From Chlorella sorokiniana (taxonomy: Eukaryota; Chlorophyta; Trebouxiophyceae; Chlorellales; Chlorellaceae): 64,000 nucleotides of DNA. The stretch is from NCBI GenBank assembly GCA_025917655.1, contig CP084614.1, forward strand, positions 682,001-746,000. The letters run 5' to 3'. Under the pieces are notes generated by a model. It was given only the letters and a program-made list of their open reading frames with translations, searched no databases and had not been told where the DNA came from. Below, piece after piece: positions 34,369 through 50,928 of the stretch (its first letter is position 1; each line of letters opens with the position of its first letter). A program made the translations under genes and the position numbers.

Positions 34369-36150
34369 TCAGGCGACTGGGTTGTCGTCCAGCTGCTCCA
34401 GCCTGGGCAACGCGTGCTTCATGCGCAGCTTGTAGGACATGCTGGCTGCGCAGGGGTTGCCACGCAGGTAGATGCAGGTCATGGACTTGTGTTGGCTTCG
34501 CAGTGCCTCCTCCACCTCGTCCAAGCTCTCTATTTGGTTGTCATTGGCCCAGAGGTCGCTCAGCTGCAATGAACACGGCCGGCATGGAAGAAGTGTGGCT
34601 TGACCAAGAGGCGTGGACCTAGACACGTCCAGAAGCGACAGGACAGGAAAAGGTGGCACAATTGTACAAGCACTAGTGAGCCCTTCTGATGCCTGACCTG
34701 CAGCGTCTCCAACCCTCCGATTCGCTGTATTCTGTTGTTAGCGACGTCCAAGATTCTTAGGTTGACCAGGGTTTCCAGACCTTCCAGCCGCTCTATGCCA
34801 TTATGGCTGCAGATGCAGGCAGATTTAAGGTGCAGTTCGCAAGTTTGGGGCTGCGTATATAGGACATGGCGATGATGTCCAGCAAGCGAGCAGCCAACCG
34901 CACCTCAAGTACAGCTCTTCAAGCGAGGTGCAGTGCTGCAGCCCAGCCAGCGACGTCAACCGGTTGCTTTGCAGCGACAGACGCCGAAGGTTTGTCAGCG
35001 CAGTCAGCCCTTGCCCAGCCTCGGTGATGCGGTTGCGCCCCAGCCAAAGCTCCTCCAGCAGGCTCAGCTGCGCCAGGCCTGCACTCGAGATATGACGGCC
35101 AATAACACAGGCCAGTACGCCATCAAGTGCAGCTGGGACCTTCGGTGGTGGTGGGCCGCCATCTAGGTCCCAACTGCACCCGCAATGTGCTCGGCGCACT
35201 ACAGACGGCGTGGCAACAGGTCATACCTTCCAGCGCACGAATGCGGTTGCCGCCAAGCTCGAGCGTGCGAAGGTTGGTAAAGCGGTCCAGGCTTTCGATG
35301 GCCGTAATCTTGTTGCATGCGACAAAGAGCTCTTGCAGCTGCGTGCTGGCTAAGGCACTTAGAGGTGCCAGTGAGCGCACCTGCACCAGCAGAAACGCTG
35401 GCGGCTGAGCCCGCACACCCTCGAGGCAAGCGACGGCTAGTCATACACGCGCTGCCCGCACACACTCCTCGGGGAAGGGATGGCCTGTAGCACGCCGCAT
35501 CCCTGCGCAGCTCTCACCTCGTTGTACGACGCCTCCAAGCAGCGCAATGCAGTAAAGGCGGCCAAGCTGGGCAGCGTCTTGAAATGGTTGTCACGCAAGT
35601 CCAGCGACTCGAGAACTGCAGCGATAGAACCAGCTTATGTTGAAGACAGGGGCAGAGCAAACAAACAATGGCTTGCCATGTACATCAGCATGCCTGCTCG
35701 AAAACATTGCCCAGCAGAAAAACTAGAATCATAGAGAACAATTCATAAAAGTCATCGAGAGTCACCTGGTGTGCAGCTGAGGGCTTCCACCTCGGCTGTG
35801 TTGCACAGCAGGTTCTGGCGCAAGCACAACCGGCGCAGGCCAGTCAGGGCCAGCAGGTTTGGCTCTAACATGCGCAGCCGGTTGGCTGTAAGGTCCAGGC
35901 TCTACGCAAGCATAAGAAGGCAGTGTTTGAGGCAGGCTCCAAGCTCTCTGGAGGGGCCTTCTGGAAGGTGCAGCAGCCGGCGGCAGCTGGCAGGGGGCGG
36001 CAGCGGCGGCGGCGACGGCGACTCAAGCAGCAGACTTGCCGTGAGCCTCGCTGGGAACTCTACTTCTGCGAGACTAGGCAAGTGGGCATTTGTCAGGTCC
36101 AGCTCCGTATCGCCCTGCGCATCATCGGCCATCGGAGCTGGAGGAGCCAT
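34369..36150 (-). CDS. SDS22: SDS22 / PP1 regulatory subunit 7 (leucine-rich repeat protein)
   Basis: Regulator of protein phosphatase 1. About eleven SDS22-type 22-residue leucine-rich repeats run through the protein, e.g. LTSLDLTANRLRMLEPNLLA, LQELFVACNKITAIESLDRF, LRTLELGGNRIRALEGL, LEELWLGRNRITEAGQGLTA, LRILDVANNRIQRIGGLETL. An SDS22-like cap follows (LSDLWANDNQIESLDEVEEA, IYLRGNPCA, KHALPRLEQLDDNPVA). Exons on the minus strand: 36150-36040, 35901-35766, 35615-35518, 35380-35227, 35078-34904, 34806-34698, 34563-34369. About 325 residues, usual for the family. A second ATG at 36132 could also serve. The first intron starts with GCAAGT, a GC donor, and joins PARLT to SLDLTANRL in frame. No frame slips are seen here. 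Confidence 0.92.
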
Positions 36151-36403
36151 TTTCCAGTGGAGTGTGAATCGGACAGCGATGATTCTATGAACTTGAAATA
36201 GAGTTTCTACCGTTGGCAGGTGGTGCCCACATGCTTCATGTCCTGCCGTCTGTCCTGCCCCACGGCTCAACCAGATTGCTGAATCTTTGCACGGCCCACT
36301 GCACCTTCGTTGCCTAGTGCTTAAACGGTCCCGCAGGCTTACTTTCATCGCTGCAAGCGCGCGCCGTGCCGGTTTAAGCAGCGATAACAAGGGTGCCTTG
36401 CTC
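36151..36403. promoter_or_regulatory. Short divergent promoter region
   Basis: About 250 bases between the SDS22 start (minus) and the zeaxanthin epoxidase start region (plus). The two genes should share a bidirectional promoter. No element can be named. Confidence 0.45.
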
Positions 36404-40628
<4,225 letters not shown>

Positions 40629-41350
40629 TGCGGCGCCCACGCACCGAGAGGGCGGCACAGCCCCGGTTCCCCTGTGCCTGCCCTCCCTCATGTCGAAGAA
40701 GCAAGCTTGTCACACAGTTGTACCACCACCTTGACATCCCCCGCTCGTCCCTTTTGCCCATCACTGACTCTCCATCCTGCCCCGTCACGCTGCTCTTTTG
40801 CGATTGCTCACTGCACGGGCCTTGAAGCCCGCTGGAGGGCCTGCGTGCCTCGATTCTTTGCCCCTGCGCTTCTTTTGTGGTGCAAGCCCGCCGTGTCCGT
40901 GCTGGCTTCGCAGGTTTGATTGTGTCTTCATCGTAAATCAATCCACATGATCCACTCTCTTGTTCGCTAATGAATGCCAGGCCCACCATCTTGTAGGCCC
41001 CTGCCTACTTTTCACCTAGTTATCCAAGAGTGCTCCAACTGTAACTTGACATAGCGTCCACCGGCTAGATATGTTACAGTGGTTCATGGGGGCTGGTTGG
41101 GCGGGATCACGAGCTGGCCCGGCTCTGCTTGGCTGCATAAACACCAGTGAGACGGGACGAAGCATGGGACGAAGACTTGTCCAGCAACACACAGGACTGG
41201 AGCACAGGACTATCTCCAACACAGATGATTGTCATTAGGAAAGGGCAGAGGGGGATACAAGGATGCCATTAAATGTGGGCACTTTCAAGTTCATTCAAGA
41301 GCAGGGTCAAGTGCACCAGGGGTGCGCATTGCTTATCTGAGCAGACAGGT
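40629..41350. terminator. Convergent 3' regions with TGTAA signals
   Basis: Lies between the ends of ZEP (plus) and the CBM20 gene (minus). TGTAA on the plus strand at about 41039 and on the minus strand at about 41071-41075 are candidate polyadenylation signals for the two genes, roughly 410 and 275 bases after their stops. Confidence 0.4.
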
Positions 41351-43949
41351 TCAAGGGGAAGGGGTGCAAAGCAGAACGCAGAACGCGCCTAGAAGTGGAG
41401 AGCAGCCAAAGACTTTTGAAGCGAAAACCGTCTCAGACACAACCTCCGCTGAGGCGGCCTGTGCATTTGAGAGGGCGGCATTGCCGCTGGCCTCCAAAGA
41501 TGACACGCGGTCAACAAGCCCTGCCTGCAGGGTGCCAGATCCAGTCTTCACATTCACCAGAACATCGCTGGAGGTGGCCGCGAGGCTGCCCAGCAGGTCT
41601 TGCCCTTCGCGCTGCAACTCCACAAAGGCATGTGCGGCGCTGCGGCTCAGGCCGCTCGCGCCCGCGTTGGCCTGCACCGCTGCCCAGCCACTGGTAGCGG
41701 AAGCCTGCAGCGAGCCCAGGCCGTCGCCGGCCGCTGTCTGCAGCGCCCACATGCTTTCTGCAGCGCTGTGGCTGGCCTCTGCTGAGCCAGACTGGAAGGC
41801 CGCAAACAGGCTGGCCAGCGTGTGCTGCATGGCAGCCACAGCAGCCGCCGCCGCGCTCGTCCACGTGCTGCCATCCACAGCGTTCCCAGAGGACAGCTCC
41901 AAGCCTGGCAGAACACTGAGCGCTGCAGCACCCAAGCATAGGATGCCGGCGCACAGCGGCAGCAGCATGGGCAGCACGAAACCAGAGGAAGGCTCGGCCG
42001 CGCTGGCAACAGCAGCAGAGGCTGGGGCCGCAGCTGCCATGCTTGCAGCAGTCTGTGCTGGCTGCGGCCCTTTGAGGCTTGAAGACAAAACTGTGGTGGC
42101 CGCCCCTTGCTTTGCAGCAGGAGCAGCTTCACTGGTGGCCAATGTGCCAACCTTGCTCCTTCTCCAAGCTTCTGCCAGCTCCTGTGCGCTCTTCTGCTGG
42201 CGGTCTGCGGCGTCCCGTTGAGCTGCCGAAGAGCGGGAAACTGCCGACACCCCTGCAGTTGCTGCAGAGGCCTTGTTCCCAACCTTGACATCGACAACCG
42301 ATGAAGTAGCGGAGCTACAGCCATCAATCTCGGTTGCAACAGCCCTGCAGTCAAGGAAGACGGGGCGGGTCAGCAATCTGCGGTGAAATGATACATGTCA
42401 GCTGCTGGATACAGCTGCTGTGCATGTCAGCGTCCCTTGTCCGGTGGGGGCCTACCTGTCCTCCGCTGGAGCAACAGCGTCACTGGCGCTCCTGGCCCGC
42501 GTAATATCATCTAGAGCGGCGTAGCTCTGCAATGGTCACAGGGATTCGCATCGGGTGAGCACATTGCAGAATGCAGTGGAGGCGAAGTGCAAAGGAAGTC
42601 ATCAACGCGATTGGAAATCCACAACCCCTGAACCTGGCCAAGCTTGGTTCTCTTGGCAGGGCGGCGCACCTCTGCTTCAATAGGCGGCTGTGCCACTGCA
42701 GTGTCGGCGGTTTTGCCAAACAAGGCAACCACCCGCAGGGCTGGCGCAGCTGAGGGCGCTGTTGCGACCACTGCCAGCTGCCGGTTCTCCCCTTCCTCCC
42801 AGTACTGGCTGCCGTCGCTGCGCATGATGACCAGCTTGAAGGCATGCTCGCCAGAGGGGAGCGCAACCTCCGCTGCCCAGTTGTCGCCCGCCCCACTCCA
42901 ACATGGGCGCAGCAGCCGTGTCCCAGCTGCCCAGCTCCTCGCAGCTGCCAACCAGGCGCAGGTGCTCCCCAAATCGCAGCGTGCACTGGGGAACCTCCAC
43001 CGCAACCAGAGTCGTGCTGGTGCTCTGCGCAGTGGTTGCAGCTGCAGCGGTGCGCACGGCATCCGTTCGCCGTCGGCTGACCTGCACAGGGCCAGGCAGG
43101 AGCCCTCCTTTCAGTTAAGTCATGGCTTAATTATTCTGCAAAGGGGCCTGCAGCTCATAACGAACTGAGCACATGCCACACCACACCTGTGGGGCGGCGA
43201 TGGTCAGGCGCGAGCCAACAGCCCCGGCTTGAACGGGTTGATGGTGCCAAACTGGCCTTGCATGGGGCGCGCCACACCCTTGGAGGTGTCTCCTGCTGCA
43301 TCCTGCAGCAGGTCCATGCATGAGAAACAGCTCTTGCAACCACCATATGGATTTATTGCACGGCTTGGATGGAGCACAAGAGCTCAGGTCAACCAGGCAG
43401 CAGCAACATCTTGCCTTTGTAGCGCCATATTCTGCACTGCTGTGTCGGCGGTTTTGCCAAACAAGGCAACCACCCGCAGGGCTGGCGCAGCTGAGGGCGC
43501 TGTTGCGACCACTGCCAGCTGCCGGTTCTCCCCTTCCTCCCAGTACTGGCTGCCGTCGCTGCGCATGATGACCAGCTTGAAGGCGTGCTCGCCAAAGGGG
43601 AGCGCAACCTCCGCTGCCCAGTTGTCGCCCTCGCCCCACTCCAACATGGGCGCAGCAGCCGTGTCCCAGCTGCCCAGCTCCTCGCAGCTGCCAACCAGGC
43701 GCAGGTGCTCCCCAAATCGCAGCGTGCACTGGGGAACCTCCACCGCAACCAACATTCCGGCCTCCGCTGCTCGAGTAAAGATGGCGGACGGGGCTGCTGA
43801 AGCTTGATGCTGTTGGCGTAACTGCATGGGGGCAGCAGCAAATCGATCAGGCTGCTCTGGGGGAAGTGCTGCAGCACCAGCGCTGGCGCCCATGCGGAGC
43901 TCACCAGCCTGGCCCGCCCACAGGCAGGTCGCACGCGCATTCGGCGCAT
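41351..43949 (-). CDS. Membrane protein with two CBM20 starch-binding domains
   Basis: The start ATG at 43949 gives MRRMRVRPACGRARL, a short basic plastid-type leader. Exons on the minus strand: 43949-43905, 43821-43438 (CBM20 number 1), 43302-43187 (GVARPMQGQFGTINPFKPG), 43081-42670 (CBM20 number 2), 42526-42456, 42344-41351. CBM20 features are VAVEVPQCTLRFGEHLRLVG, CEELGSWDTAAAPMLEW, NWAAEVALP, GEHAFKLVIMRSDGSQYWEE. A membrane segment (FVLPMLLPLCAGILCLGAAA) and an Ala/Ser-rich C-terminal half follow. The two CBM20 exons are almost identical in DNA; number 2 differs by a few bases, including two missing at about 42885-42892 that shift its frame. A stop in exon 3 disappears if one C is added, so a single gene is favoured over two. 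A role at the starch sheath or pyrenoid is a guess by analogy with algal CBM20 proteins. Confidence 0.7.
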
Positions 43950-44970
43950 CTGGCTCTTAAACACGCCAATGACTGCGAGGGCGGGACACAAGTGCGCGAG
44001 GGGAGGGGTTGGCGCAGGTTGGAAACGTGGGTTTGACGAGGGCCTGAAACAAACGTCGCCTTACCTGATCGACCTGCATATTCTTTGCGATATGCTGGCA
44101 ACGGCAACAGGCCGGAGCCTGTAGCAACGTCCCTTGCGATCATAGCTTCCGCAGACCCGTCTCCAGACAGCCGCCAGAATGTGCAGACCTGCCGATTGTG
44201 TAAAAATGCAGCTGTTGTAGGCCCGCGGTACTCAGTTAGAAGCCCTCGATGACCCGAGCCCATGTACTGCTGGCAGCGGGCGGCGGCGGCCGTCGCAGAT
44301 GGCGTCACTTGAAGATGATGGGCCCGTGAGCCGAGACAAGAGAACGGGCAGGTGCATGCACATGTGCAGATGGCAACATGGCTTTCCGCCACACCTCTCA
44401 AGCAGTGAGAGGGCCATGTCTGCTTCCTATGTGCAGCGACGCGCTGGGCGTGTTGTGTCCCAGCTGTCAGCCACAATTTCTATGCTCGGTAATGCTCCAC
44501 CTAACCAGATCCTGCATCCTTTTTAGCAATTGATACCCAGTAAAGTTCAAGACCGCTCGGGCCGCAGTACATCATCTCCCGTCTTTGTTGAAAGAGAGTT
44601 CGACGGCTTCATGCCTCCGTCAGTTAATGCATGATTAGTGTGTGTACGGGAGTGACATCGTCGGTGAGCTGACAGCCCCCGCCGGTTCCGCCCCGACTGG
44701 TTCTTCTTTGCGCTTTTATTTTGCTCGTGGGAATTATCATCTTTTTCCTTTGCAATGTGGCGCCCCAGCGGTGGTTTTTCAGCTTGACTCAAAACTTGCC
44801 TGCTGGTGCCGCCATGCTGCAGGTTGTTGCCGTTTGTGTCGTTTCAGACATCAGGCAACATGACAGATCTAAGTGAGGTTCTAGACATCATTCTACAGGA
44901 GTTGCTGTCATTTACTAATCTACAGTAAAGCTTGTAGTATTGTTTAAACAAGGGGATTGCAGTTGCAGGT
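43950..44970. other. Divergent intergenic region
   Basis: Holds the promoter of the CBM20 gene (minus) and the upstream part, perhaps including the first exon, of the AAA ATPase gene (plus). The stretch after 44520 is AT-richer. Short open frames here are not convincing. Confidence 0.4.
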
Positions 44971-47900
44971 CAGGCGTTGGCCAGCTTCAATGTTGCAAGT
45001 GGCGGCCCAGCACCTCCTGCAGCTTCCGATGCGCGGCTTTGGCTGCCAGCAGATGCCATGTACTCTCTGTGCCTCAAGGCAGGCACCAGAGTTTTGGTGA
45101 GCAGTCGGCCGGTCTGGAGTTGTAGAAACCTCACCATTGAGCATACGCCTTGCAGTGCCCCACATGGCTTCGCCCGACATCTTCAGCCCATGCACCACGA
45201 TCGCAGGTTGGCATTGCCAGTGGCGAGAACAAGCCAAGGCCCCTGGCATCCTTATTCCGCGAAAGCTCGGTGGGCAGCTTGCGGTCGGATGCCCCGCCAG
45301 AGGCAGCATGCGATGTGAACAGCACCGACTCGCGGCAGGCCCAGCAACAACCTCCCACCTCGCAGCCGGGAGGCTTTCTGGTGACCGCGGAGCTGTGGCC
45401 CCTGCAAGGGCTGAGCAGGGGCAGCGCCGCGCTGTCTGCAGTGCTGCGTGATGCGCTTGCACGCCCAGCCGCCGGCAGTCAACTGCTGGTGTATTTTGCC
45501 GACGCTGGCAGCAGCGACGCTGGCAGCAACATCGACTCCAACACTGACGGTTCACAAATTGCAGTGTTCCTGCGCATGTGGCAGCAGCCCAGCGCTGACG
45601 GCTCTGGCCCTCGCTCATTGCTGCTGCCAGATGAGGAGGCTGCAGACAGTGCATCGGCCTTGGAACAAGGCGTGGGTGCTCTAGCCGGCAGCGGCGCACC
45701 TTCCAGCCCAGCCACGCGTGGCACTGGTGCCGCTCCTCCAGCTGGGCTGAGCCCTCCAGCAATGCGAGGCAGTGCTGCTTCCCCAGCCGCCCTTAGCCCA
45801 GCGATGCGTTCCAGCAACACCAGCAGGCCGTCTGGCGGGGCCAGCCCGCTGCTCAACACACGGGGCAGGACTGTCAGTGCCAGTGCCACGCCGCAAAAGA
45901 ACAGCATTGCGTCGACAGCCTCGGTGGCAAGTGCACACTCCAGTTCCAGCAGCGTTGCTGGTAGGGCCAGCAGCAAGCCAGCGGCAGCAGGCAGCGTGGA
46001 GCGAGACAGGGCGAAGGCTGAGGCACTCTTGGCTGCGCTGTCCCTGGAACGTGAGCTGGAGCATGCTGCAGCCTGTTCAGCCTTGCTGGTGTGCTGCTGG
46101 TTGGTGGGATCAGCAGGGGACCATGCCATGTCTTGATAGCTGGGATGGGTGAGTCCTTTCATCAGATCCAATCTGTTCACCTTTTCTGCTTCACATGCAG
46201 CGGAGCAGAGTGCACGACCGCGGCAGATGCTGGAGGCGCTGCTGCTGCGCGCCAGCTGGCTGGTCGGAGGCTCCTTGCCGGCAACATCGTTGCGCTGCCC
46301 CTCTTTGGACAGCTGGCGCTGTTTTATGTGGAATGTGTTCTGCCAGCTGGCATAGCTGCAAGTCAGCCCACCGCACAGACAGGCGAGACACACGCAGCAG
46401 GAGACCCACTGCATGTTCACTGGCCAGCAGCCATTGCAGCAACCTCTACCGTCCGCCTGCTGGTGGGGGACGAGGTGCCTCCCGGGAGGCGCAGGAGGAT
46501 GGCGAACAGGAGGACTTGGCAGCAAAGGCAGCAGCATTGGCGGCAGAGGCGCTTGGGTGCACGTTGGACGATGCCGGAGCGCTGGCAGCCAGCCGCGCCG
46601 CTGCTGCTGGCATGGTTAGCAGGCGCATCAAGTTTGAGGAGCTGGGCGGCGTGGCGCGGCATGTGAGCTTCCATGTCGATGTGTCTGCGCTGTTTTCCTT
46701 GGGTTTGTGGCTGATCAAGTTGATGCTGCCGGGCAGGCGCATTAGCTTATGGCGGGATGCCCACATCTGCCCATATCTGCAGGTGGAGGCTCTGAAGCAG
46801 CTGGTGGTGCTGCCCCTGCGGTCGCCAGAAATTTTCATGAGGTACAGCATCTTGCCACCTCGCGGCGTACTGCTCTATGGCCCACCAGGTCAGCACGATC
46901 GCCAGCTGTCTCCGTTGCCACGTGCTGTGAGCGCGCCTGTCGCATGGTCCCAATGCGGGGGATGCCGCCATGCTTGGCAGCCTGCAGCTCCCCCGACCCA
47001 TTCTGCTGCCGTTCCGCAGGCACGGGCAAGACCATGCTGGCTTGCGCCGCGGCAACGGCCGCTGGCGCCGCTTGCTGGTCCTCAACGGGCCAGACATCGT
47101 GACGGAGCACTCTGGCGAGTCAGAGGCAGGGCTGCGTGGCGTCTTTGCTGCCGCCGCCGGCCTGGCGCCCGCGGTGAGGGCGGCAGCAGTGGCTTGCTTG
47201 TGCTGGCCAGGTTCCAAGGCATGCAGGGCCTGGCCACCTGTGTTGCTTCGCCAGCTCTGCGAGTGGCATGGGAGCCAACCAGTTGGCTGCGTTTCAACTG
47301 CACAGCTGTTGAGCATGACGGCTCGCCAGCGCCGACATCCCCCCTCCGCCTCCCCCATCCCCCCAGCTCATCTTCATTGACGAGCTGGACGCCCTTGCGC
47401 CCGCACGCAGCGGCCCGGGCGGCAAGCCCTCCGCTATCAGCAGCACTTCGGCCCGCATGGTGGCCACCCTGGTGACAGAGATGGACAGGCTGGGAGGTGC
47501 GGCAAGGGGCTGCTCGTGACTGGGCAACCCAGGCTGTCCGAAGCATGGGCCTTGTCCGCCTCACACAGGACATTGTTTGCCCGCCCAACCTGCAGGCGTG
47601 CCCGTGGTTGTCTTGGCCGCCACCAATCGCCCGGATGCACTGGACGATGGCCTTCGCCGGCCGGGACGGTTTGACCGCGAGGTTGAGGTGGGCGCGCCCA
47701 CGCCTGCCGAGCGCCGGGATATGCTGGAGAAGCGGCTGCAGCAGATGGCCCACGAGCTGACGCCCGAGCAGGTGAGAAAGGCTGCCGGTTGATGACAGTT
47801 CTAGTAGCAGCCATCTGTTCAGTTTTGCTGTTGCCAGTCAGCTCACCATTATATGTCCTTTTTCCTCAGGTCACAGAGCTTGCTGATGTTGCACATGGCT

Positions 47901-49312
47901 TTGTCGCTGCCGACATGGCTGGCCTGTGCAACGAAGCAGCTATGATTGCGCTCCGCCGCATCGTGAAAGGGCCGCCCGGTGGCGATCGCGATCCACGAGT
48001 CACGTTTGCTGATTTCACAGCCGCACGGGCTCTTATACGGCCAAGCGCAATGCGAGAGCTCGTCATTGAAGTGCCCAGGGTACGAGCACTGCTTGGCCTT
48101 CTTGTACAATCATGCCAACATCCAGCCCCGATTTCGTGTTGCTTTTATCCTGATTGCGCTTATGCCTATGTGCAGGTGACTTGGGACGACATCGGAGGAC
48201 TTGAAGACGTCAAGCAGCAACTGAAGGAAGCTGTTGAGCTGCCGTTCAAGAATCCAGAGGCATTGAAGCGGCTTGGTGTTATTCCGCCAAGAGGTGCGCC
48301 GCCAACTCTCCAGGCACGTGAATGTCCTTCATAGTTTGATATTGCTGCCAGCTCATGCATCTTTTGTAGCTGTGCAGGTGTGCTGCTCCATGGACCCCCT
48401 GGATGCAGCAAAACGTTGCTTGCTAGAGCGGTAGCCTCGGAGTCAAAGCTGAACTTCATATCGGTCAAGGGCCCAGAGCTTTTCAACAAGTACGTGGGCG
48501 AGAGTGAGAAGGCCCTGGCAGCTCTCTTTGCCAAGTAAGCTGTGCCATGGCAACAACGGCGGTTGACTTGAGCATGCATGGCCACCACTTGCATGGTTCG
48601 CGCAGAAAGATTTTTTTCTGTTCGCATTGCACATGACTCATTACAAATTCGTTACTAATGTTGAGCAGGGCGCGGCAGTCTAGCCCTGCTGTCATTTTCT
48701 TCGATGAGCTGGATGGGATGGTGATGTCACGCGACGATGGTGGTGATGGAGGCGTGAGTGTTGGTGACCGCATGCTGAGCACACTCCTTCAAGAGATGGA
48801 TGGCCTGCAGGTAAGTCATGACCACACATTGCCAGTTTGAAGTTGATGTCGGTGTGCAGACAGCCCATGGTGCATGCAGTTGCGGTCCGAGGTGATTGTT
48901 ATTGCAGCAACCAACCGCAAGGATTTCTTGGATCCAGCTTTGCTTCGGCCGGGTCGATTTGACAGGTGAGCAGTTTGTGGAGCCCGACGTAGCTTTCATG
49001 GCTTGCATGGCTCTTCACACTTCTCCGCTATTTGTTGTAAAATGCAGACTGGTGCACGTCCCTCCTCCTGACACTGCGGCAAGAGCAGCCATCTTTGCAA
49101 TACAAACAAGAAATACACCATTGGCGGCAGACGTGACGTTTGACAGCTTGGCCCATCAAACCGAAAACTTCACAGGAGCAATGATAGCAACCTGCTGCAA
49201 AGACGCAGCTTTGGCCGCATTGGAAGAAGATATGAATGCTGCTTGTGTGAGCAAAAGGCATTTTGAAATGGCCATTGCATCTCGCAATGCTCAAAATAAA
49301 GTAGTCTCTTAA
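44971..49312 (+). CDS. AFG2/SPATA5/CIP111-type AAA ATPase
   Basis: Two-domain AAA ATPase of the CDC48 superfamily. AFG2/Drg1 releases Rlp24 from pre-60S ribosomes; the plant form is CIP111. Domain 1: Walker A GPPGTGKTM split by an intron at 46888/47020, Walker [16 protein letters not shown], arginine finger [15 protein letters not shown]. Domain 2: [16 protein letters not shown], Walker [18 protein letters not shown], Walker [36 protein letters not shown]. The GPPGCSKT form with Ser is typical of the second domain of AFG2/SPATA5. The N-terminal half holds a Ser/Ala/Pro-rich region (45600-46000) and [20 protein letters not shown]. Exons: 44971-45096, 45206-46088, 46198-46662, 46783-46888, 47020-about 47173, 47367-47495, 47596-47771, 47870-48079, 48176-48293, 48378-48534, 48669-48810, 48880-48965, 49048-49312. 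One-base slips occur near 46265 and 46479-46486. The first exon and ATG lie upstream of 44971 and are not found. Confidence 0.9.
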
Positions 49313-49412
49313 TTGCAAAATACGCATGCAACAAGTAAAGGCGGCATTCGTTGCAGGGCAGATTGTGGATGATTTCGCAACATGGTTAAGGATTCACGAG
49401 CTGTTGCACATT

Positions 49413-49463
49413 ATTTTAGGGGGACTCTTACACTTGAGACATGGGGGCTCTCAAGCAGCGTAA
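49413..49463 (-). mobile_element. Diverged 3' end of the poly(A)-tailed element (family II)
   Basis: GGGGACTCTTACACTTGAGACATGGGGG is a diverged match to GGGGTGCTCTTACACTTGAG found beside the poly(T) tracts further right. No poly(T) remains, so it is probably an older copy. It begins about 100 bases after the AAA ATPase stop. Confidence 0.6.
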
Positions 49464-49700
49464 GGTCCACATGGAAATGGTCGCATCTGCTCTGCACCGC
49501 ATGCCTTCATGTATTGTGGCCTTCTGCCACCACGCGCTTTTTGCGCAGGAGCGGTTGGTGGGCTGGGCGGAGCATGCCAGGCATGAAGTGGCGGAGCAGT
49601 TTGTAGCTGTCTCGGGTGCGCGCCCTCCCTCGTTTGTCCCAGAGTCTTCCTTGCAGATGAGCCTGCCATTCAGGCCCCGCCGTCCCGGCTCCGCCACGGC
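49464..49700. other. Coding-like stretch, unassigned
   Basis: The plus strand reads MVASALHRMPSCIVAFCHHA and GWAEHARHEVAEQFVAVSGA without a known family. It may be a captured host fragment or part of an element. Confidence 0.3.
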
Positions 49701-50650
49701 AGCGAGGCTGCACACCTCGCCAACATCAACCTGGCAGGGCTCCCGACCATCAAGGGGACCCAACCCCAGGCTGCGAAGGTATCCTACAACCTGAGTCCCC
49801 CACGGCTGGCGCGCCACCCCACCCGCCCCGCCGTGTGCCCGCAAAAGGTCTACCTACTCAAAGAGTGCCCACTTGGTGACGCGCGTATCTGGAAGGCCCA
49901 CCAGCCTGTTCCAGAAACGAGTCACCATCTTTCCCCGGTGAGTGGCAAGAGGATTAAACCCTGCCTCGGCCAAAACCACAGGAGCGGGGGTGCTCTGCGG
50001 CAGGCGCCCCATCGCGTGTCGCAAGAACGAGCGCAAGAGCCGCTCGGAAGCATTCTCCCCTCCCCTCGCAAGAAATGCGGCGCCCACACCTCGCAGCCGT
50101 ACGACACCACAGGCAGCACCAAAGCCTGGAAAAGCCGCCTTTGCAACCCAAAGTCAGACGTGCCAATGTGTGAGAGCTTGCGCCGCATGGCGTGCAGTGC
50201 CCGCAGGCCCGCCCTGCCCAACTCTGCGCAGGCAAAAGGCCCAAACGCTAGTAGCTGGTGTAACTACACCCCAAGGTACCTAAAGGAGGGTGCTATGGCC
50301 AGCCGCTCCCCCTGGTACGTGAGGCGTGGTGCTGGCCTGGCCGCCACGCGAGAAGAGGCGGGGAAGACCACCACCTTGGTCTTCTCAACATCAACGGTCA
50401 GGGCCCAACGCTCACAGTACCGCTCCAGCACCCCCGGCTGTGCTTGGAGCCCTGCTGCCGTAACGGACACGAGCAGCAGGTCGTCAGCATACAACAACGG
50501 TGGGACCCTTTGACCACGCAGGGTGGGCAGCTCAACCCCGTCCGCACTCATCACCCACTGCTCAAGGTCGTCTAGAAACAAGCCAAACAATGTGGGGCTC
50601 AGCGGGCACACTCGTTTGACGCCAATGGAGGATTGGAACAAAGGAGTGAG
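49700..50650 (-). mobile_element. LINE family I, RT catalytic end to C-terminal region
   Basis: Minus strand: CPLSPTLFGLFLDDLEQWVM, the RT active site LLYADDLLLVSVTAAG (about 50480), LTVDVEKTKVVVFPASSRVA, FRYLGV, RLFQALVLPVVSYGCEVWAP. It then continues in other frames to GYLRSLGLGPLDG near 49760. It is truncated at both ends, with several frame breaks. Confidence 0.85.
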
Positions 50651-50652
50651 GC

Positions 50653-50928
50653 CCTCTTATGTTATGTTATGTTACACGTGTTTATCGTCTGCCTCTGGGA
50701 CAATCACTGTCCCTCGCGGACGGGGCATAGGGCCCATGCAACTCAAACGCAAACGGGCCCATCCCTGTTGCAGCCGGAGGCAGTAGACAGGTTTGGGCTG
50801 GCCCTCGAAACCGGGAACTCATCAGGCCAGCAGTGCACGGGAGACAAAGCCCGGGCCCGCGCACCCCCATCGCGGCGAGGTGAAGATGCAGCAAGCACAC
50901 GGGATGGCAAGCAAGTATGCACGCAAAG
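50653..50928 (-). mobile_element. LINE family I, 3' UTR and ATAAC tail
   Basis: Minus strand 3' UTR ending in CACGTGTAACATAACATAAC. The tail is at 50657-50678. It is 5'-truncated at the family II insertion site. Confidence 0.85.
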
